8,180 nt of DNA from Bacteroidota bacterium (lineage in GTDB: Bacteria; Bacteroidota; Bacteroidia; Bacteroidales; Prolixibacteraceae): contig JAUYEQ010000615.1 in NCBI GenBank assembly GCA_030691295.1, positions 1 to 8,180 of the forward strand, given 5' to 3'. A model generated the notes under the pieces. The model did not search any database, had not been told where the DNA came from, and was given only the letters and a program-made list of their open reading frames with translations. Positions 5,597-8,180 of this stretch are shown piece by piece (position 1 is the first letter of the stretch; every line of letters starts with the position of its first letter). The position numbers and the translations under genes were made by a program.

Positions 5597-7288
5597 TCAC
5601 ATCGTGCCTATTTTTACCTTCCCAAACAACTCCCGAAACACTTTCACATTTACCTCGGCATCCGTAAAGACCTCCAGCAAAGCCACTTTCTGTTGCGCGA
5701 CAGAATAAAACTCATCCAATGCCTTCACCAGTTCTGCTTCATCTTTTGCCGAAAAATAATCCAACTCAAACGCTTTGGCCAACGCTTCGGCTTTGTGGGT
5801 ATTTCCGGCGAAGAAATGTTCGGTAAAAGCAGGCGAATCAGCCGGGCCTTTGATCATGCTGAAGATATTTCCACCGCCATTGTGAATCACGATGATGCGA
5901 AGATTTGAACCGACGTATTTGTTCCACAGTGCATTCGAGTCGTAAAAGAAAGACAAGTCGCCGAGGATGATCGTATTCAATTTATCCGATTCGCTGGCAA
6001 AACCAAGGGCAGTAGAAAGGCAACCGTCAATTCCCGCAGTGCCGCGGTTGCTGAAATATTGGGTGTTTTCAACCCGTTTGTGAATCAGCGCATATCGCAC
6101 CGGTGAGCTGTTGCCCAAATGAACAACTGAATTTTCGGGAATCTGCTGGCGGATCAGTTCAAATACTTTCAAATCACTAAATTCGATGCTTTCAACAAAT
6201 TTATCGCGTATCAGATTCACTTGGGTTTCCTTATTTTTCCAGTTTTGAAGATCAGTTTTGTCGCTAGGCTGAACGCGTTCAGAAACTTTATCAAAGAAAT
6301 CAGCAGCATCAGCTTTTATAACTTTGGTCAACGATTGATAGGTGTCGAAATGTTCGCTGCCCAAACTCAGGTGCCAATGCTGCAACGGTTTGTTCTTTCT
6401 CAGAAACTGCTTGAGCGCTTTGGACACAAATTGGCCGCCAAAGCTGATTAGCAAATCGGGCTTGTACGATTCAATGTTTTCATCCAGAATGCCCGCCATC
6501 ATTAAATCAATATTGGTACAAAACTGCGAATAGGATAAATTCGATAAATGTTCGTGCAAGGCTACGGCGCCTGTTTTTTTTACAAATTTTGCCAAACTGT
6601 TTTCAAGTGCGGGATTCGGGTTCAGTTGCCCGGCCAGAATCATTATTTTTTTTGACTGACTGATCGTTTCATCCAATCGTACTAATTCAATTTCCGTAAT
6701 TTTATATTGAATATCAGTAAGTTCAATCACTTTTACTTCGGGTAAATCTTCCTGGACCAGTTTATGCAGCGGTTCTTCGAGTGGAATATTGATGTGCACC
6801 GGAGCAGGATTGCCGGAGACAGCCAGATTCAGGCATTCGTTGATTTGGCGGGTCGCAAACCACAATTCTTTTTCCGATTCGCCCAAAGGTAAGCTCACTT
6901 CTTTTTTGACGAAGTTTCGGTAAATACCTTCTTGCCGGATGCATTGGCTTTCGGCCTGATCGATCCAATAATCGGGGCGGTCGGCGGTGAGCACAATCAG
7001 CGGAATATTTTGGTAAAAAGCTTCGGCCACCGCCGGGGCATAATTCAGGCTGGCTGTTCCCGATGTACAGACAATGGCCACTGGTTTTTGTTTGGCAAGT
7101 GCCAGTCCCAGTGCAAAATAGGCGGCGCTGCGTTCGTCAACAATATTCCGGCATTTAAATTCAGAAATACCGGCAAAAGTATTTATCATCGGCGCATTGC
7201 GGCTTCCGGGAGAAATCACGATGTCGGTAATTCCCTTTTTCAGGAGCAAAGCAGCCAGTTGCTGAATGTGTTTTTTGTCGCTTACCAT
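5597..7288 (-). CDS. menD: 2-succinyl-5-enolpyruvyl-6-hydroxy-3-cyclohexene-1-carboxylate synthase (MenD)
   Basis: MenD is the thiamine-diphosphate enzyme that joins isochorismate and 2-oxoglutarate with loss of CO2 and pyridine-independent carboligation to form SEPHCHC. The 563-residue protein has the three-domain ThDP layout. N-terminal: SPGSRNAP (26-33), the ThDP-activating Glu in DERSA (E52), CTSGTASLNYAPAVAEA (74-90) and TADRP (101-105). Middle: a linker domain about residues 190-350. C-terminal: PVRYA (R398), NRGTAGIDG (R415), and the ThDP/Mg motif beginning GDLSFFYD (443-450) and ending HNGGGNIF (469-476). The ATG at 7286-7288 gives MVSDKKHIQQLAALLLKKGI, a normal MenD start. Upstream, a terminator-like hairpin and palindromic repeats separate it from isochorismate synthase; no clear consensus promoter was found in that gap. 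The following gene, menB, is separated by another palindromic element. Confidence 0.97.
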   Translation of the reverse strand: MVSDKKHIQQLAALLLKKGITDIVISPGSRNAPMINTFAGISEFKCRNIVDERSAAYFALGLALAKQKPVAIVCTSGTASLNYAPAVAEAFYQNIPLIVLTADRPDYWIDQAESQCIRQEGIYRNFVKKEVSLPLGESEKELWFATRQINECLNLAVSGNPAPVHINIPLEEPLHKLVQEDLPEVKVIELTDIQYKITEIELVRLDETISQSKKIMILAGQLNPNPALENSLAKFVKKTGAVALHEHLSNLSYSQFCTNIDLMMAGILDENIESYKPDLLISFGGQFVSKALKQFLRKNKPLQHWHLSLGSEHFDTYQSLTKVIKADAADFFDKVSERVQPSDKTDLQNWKNKETQVNLIRDKFVESIEFSDLKVFELIRQQIPENSVVHLGNSSPVRYALIHKRVENTQYFSNRGTAGIDGCLSTALGFASESDKLNTIILGDLSFFYDSNALWNKYVGSNLRIIVIHNGGGNIFSMIKGPADSPAFTEHFFAGNTHKAEALAKAFELDYFSAKDEAELVKALDEFYSVAQQKVALLEVFTDAEVNVKVFRELFGKVKIGTM

Positions 7289-7323
7289 AATCTATTAAGT
7301 CAATTTTTTAAAGATTTGAGCCA

Positions 7324-7376
7324 TTCCGTCCGAAAAAGAGGAAAAAACCTTGATTGGTTTATTCCCGCGGACGGAA
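7324..7376. repeat. Long imperfect hairpin upstream of menD
   Basis: TTCCGTCCG (7324-7332) and CGGACGGAA (7368-7376) are exact 9-nt inverted repeats. Inside them GGAAAAAACC (7340-7349) and GGTTTATTCC (7356-7365) pair with one mismatch around a 6-nt loop, giving a two-part stem with an asymmetric internal bulge (7 versus 2 nt). It lies 36-88 nt before the menD start codon, so it would form in a menD leader transcript if transcription begins upstream of it. It directly adjoins the palindromic block at 7394-7451 and may be part of the same interspersed element. Confidence 0.65.
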
Positions 7377-7393
7377 ACCGCTCTTGATCTTTT

Positions 7394-7451
7394 ACCCCGG
7401 GTTCCGTTTTACTCCACCCGGGGTTATTAATATGCTATCCTTTCAGGATAG
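7394..7451. repeat. Palindromic interspersed element between isochorismate synthase and menD
   Basis: Two perfect stems follow each other: ACCCCGGGT (7394-7402) with ACCCGGGGT (7416-7424), and CTATCC-TTTCA-GGATAG (7435-7451). The layout CCCC-loop-GGGGTTATT-spacer-hairpin is the same, and in the same orientation, as at 5427-5474 in the menD-menB gap; the shared 9-mer GGGGTTATT is at 7420-7428 and 5442-5450. This supports a common family of non-coding repeats rather than gene-specific regulation. The ends of the element are uncertain. Confidence 0.7.
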
Positions 7452-7458
7452 AAAAAAA

Positions 7459-7486
7459 CACAAAAAAATAAAGCGAAGGCCTTCGC
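7459..7486 (-). terminator. Probable intrinsic terminator after isochorismate synthase
   Basis: On the minus strand the self-complementary GCGAAGGCCTTCGC (7473-7486; a 5-bp stem with a GGCC loop) begins 11 nt after the TAG stop codon of isochorismate synthase and is followed directly by TTTATTTTTTTG. A short GC stem plus a T-rich tract is the intrinsic-terminator pattern. The stem is short, so read-through into menD is possible. Confidence 0.6.
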
Positions 7487-7497
7487 AAATCCAAAAC

Positions 7498-8180
7498 CTA
7501 AGCTTTCCCCACGGTTGATGAGCCTGTCGAATCAGGGGGAACTGCCTGTCCCGCTAAGAAAGTATCGGGAGGAAGGGGGCTTTCAGGATTAATTACCGAA
7601 AGCAAAGTTTTGGCCTTTTGATTGGTTTCTTCCCACTCACGCTCAGGAATTGATTTGGAGGTTATTCCGCCTCCCGCATACAGAATAAACTCATCATCAG
7701 TAATTTCCATGCAGCGTAAATTTACAAAAAGATTGACTTTTTGATTCAGTTTCCATGAACCTAAATATCCTGTATAATATTTTCGGTCGTGTTTTTCTTT
7801 TTCCCTGATAAATTCATCGGCCATATTTTTTGGCAATCCGCAAACCGCAGGAGTTGGGTGCAATTCGGCAACAAAATTTCCGAGGCAGTTTTCAATTTTT
7901 TCAGAAGGGAAAAAGAAAGATGTTTTCAGATGGGCAACCTTTCCGCTTTCCAAAGTTTCAGGGCCAGTAGTTTTATACTGATGAATATCGAAATTGAAAA
8001 AAACATCCAACATGTACCGGGAAACAAATGCCTGTTCTTCAATGTCTTTTGTGCTCCAGTAATATTCTTCGGCGACATGTTTCCGAACCTGAGTACCGGC
8101 AAGTGATACAGTCTCGAAATCTTTCCCGTTTGATTTTATCAGCACTTCAGGAGTAGCTCCCATCCAAATTCCGGCAGCTG
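7498..8180 (-). CDS. menF: Isochorismate synthase (MenF-type), N-terminal part outside the window
   Basis: This enzyme converts chorismate to isochorismate, the entry step of the menaquinone pathway. Only the C-terminal 227 codons are visible; the frame stays open to the window edge, and the Met at 8161-8163 is internal (context GIWMGATPEVL). Chorismate-binding family motifs appear in order: GIWMGATPEVL, LAGTQVR, EEQAFVSRYMLDVF, VAELHPTPAVCGLP, DRKYYTGYLGSW, VNLRCMEI, and the C-terminal YAGGGITSKSIPEREWEET, whose acidic residues help bind Mg. The HPTPAVCG/YYTGYLG pattern and the location beside menD favour isochorismate synthase over anthranilate or aminodeoxychorismate synthase. Oddly, after KAKTLLSVI, where the family normally ends, about 30 residues continue as a Pro/Ser/Gly-rich tail (PLPPDTFLAGQAVPPDSTGS...), which may derive from repeat DNA. 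A terminator-like hairpin follows 11 nt after the stop. Confidence 0.93.
   Translation of the reverse strand, partial: AAGIWMGATPEVLIKSNGKDFETVSLAGTQVRKHVAEEYYWSTKDIEEQAFVSRYMLDVFFNFDIHQYKTTGPETLESGKVAHLKTSFFFPSEKIENCLGNFVAELHPTPAVCGLPKNMADEFIREKEKHDRKYYTGYLGSWKLNQKVNLFVNLRCMEITDDEFILYAGGGITSKSIPEREWEETNQKAKTLLSVINPESPLPPDTFLAGQAVPPDSTGSSTVGKA

Noticed and set aside
6932..7387. A 151-codon open frame on the plus strand
   Set aside because: It is antisense to menD and then crosses the hairpin upstream of menD; no protein family is recognisable.
8161..8163. Apparent start codon of isochorismate synthase
   Set aside because: The Met is inside the conserved motif GIWMGATPE, and the frame stays open to the window edge, so the gene is truncated by the window rather than starting here.

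Overview
The window looks like a piece of a Bacteroidota (Bacteroidetes) chromosome. The evidence is a classic clustered menaquinone (vitamin K2) locus in the order isochorismate synthase - menD - menB - menA - menC - menE, weak or absent Shine-Dalgarno sequences, two promoters matching the Bacteroidetes -7 consensus TAnnTTTG, and intergenic palindromic interspersed sequences of a kind often seen in environmental Bacteroidetes. The genus cannot be named from this stretch.

Layout from right to left, in the direction of men transcription (minus strand). The 3' part of isochorismate synthase (7498-8180, cut by the window edge) is followed by a 209-bp gap with an intrinsic-terminator-like hairpin and a palindromic element (about 7324-7451). 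Then come menD (5597-7288), a 255-bp gap almost filled by a second, nested palindromic element (5385-5569), and menB (4517-5341). Next is an AAA+/STAND-type ATPase gene (3307-4443) with its own consensus promoter, overlapped by two tandem copies of a perfect dyad. menA (2388-3296) starts 10 nt after the ATPase stop. A toxin-antitoxin cassette (1710-2355) lies on the opposite strand, then menC (574-1638) and the first 185 codons of menE (1-557, cut by the window edge).

The six men genes account for chorismate -> isochorismate (isochorismate synthase), -> SEPHCHC (MenD), SHCHC -> o-succinylbenzoate (MenC), -> OSB-CoA (MenE), -> DHNA-CoA (MenB) and DHNA prenylation (MenA). The SHCHC-forming step (MenH), the DHNA-CoA thioesterase and the final methyltransferase are not in the window.

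The unusual part is how the cluster has been interrupted. Two AT-rich foreign-looking modules, the ATPase and the toxin-antitoxin pair, sit inside it. Both have an identical TATATTTG -7 element and a very short leader. The ATPase insertion probably places menA under a new, repressible-looking promoter. The toxin gene (PIN-domain, VapC-like) carries a one-base frameshift after codon 11 that a single base would repair. The two palindromic elements share a CCCC-loop-GGGGTTATT-hairpin module in the same orientation, and the isochorismate synthase ends in a Pro/Ser/Gly-rich tail that may also come from repeat DNA. No RNA genes, CRISPR arrays or complete insertion sequences were seen, and no gene-free stretch exceeds 300 bases.
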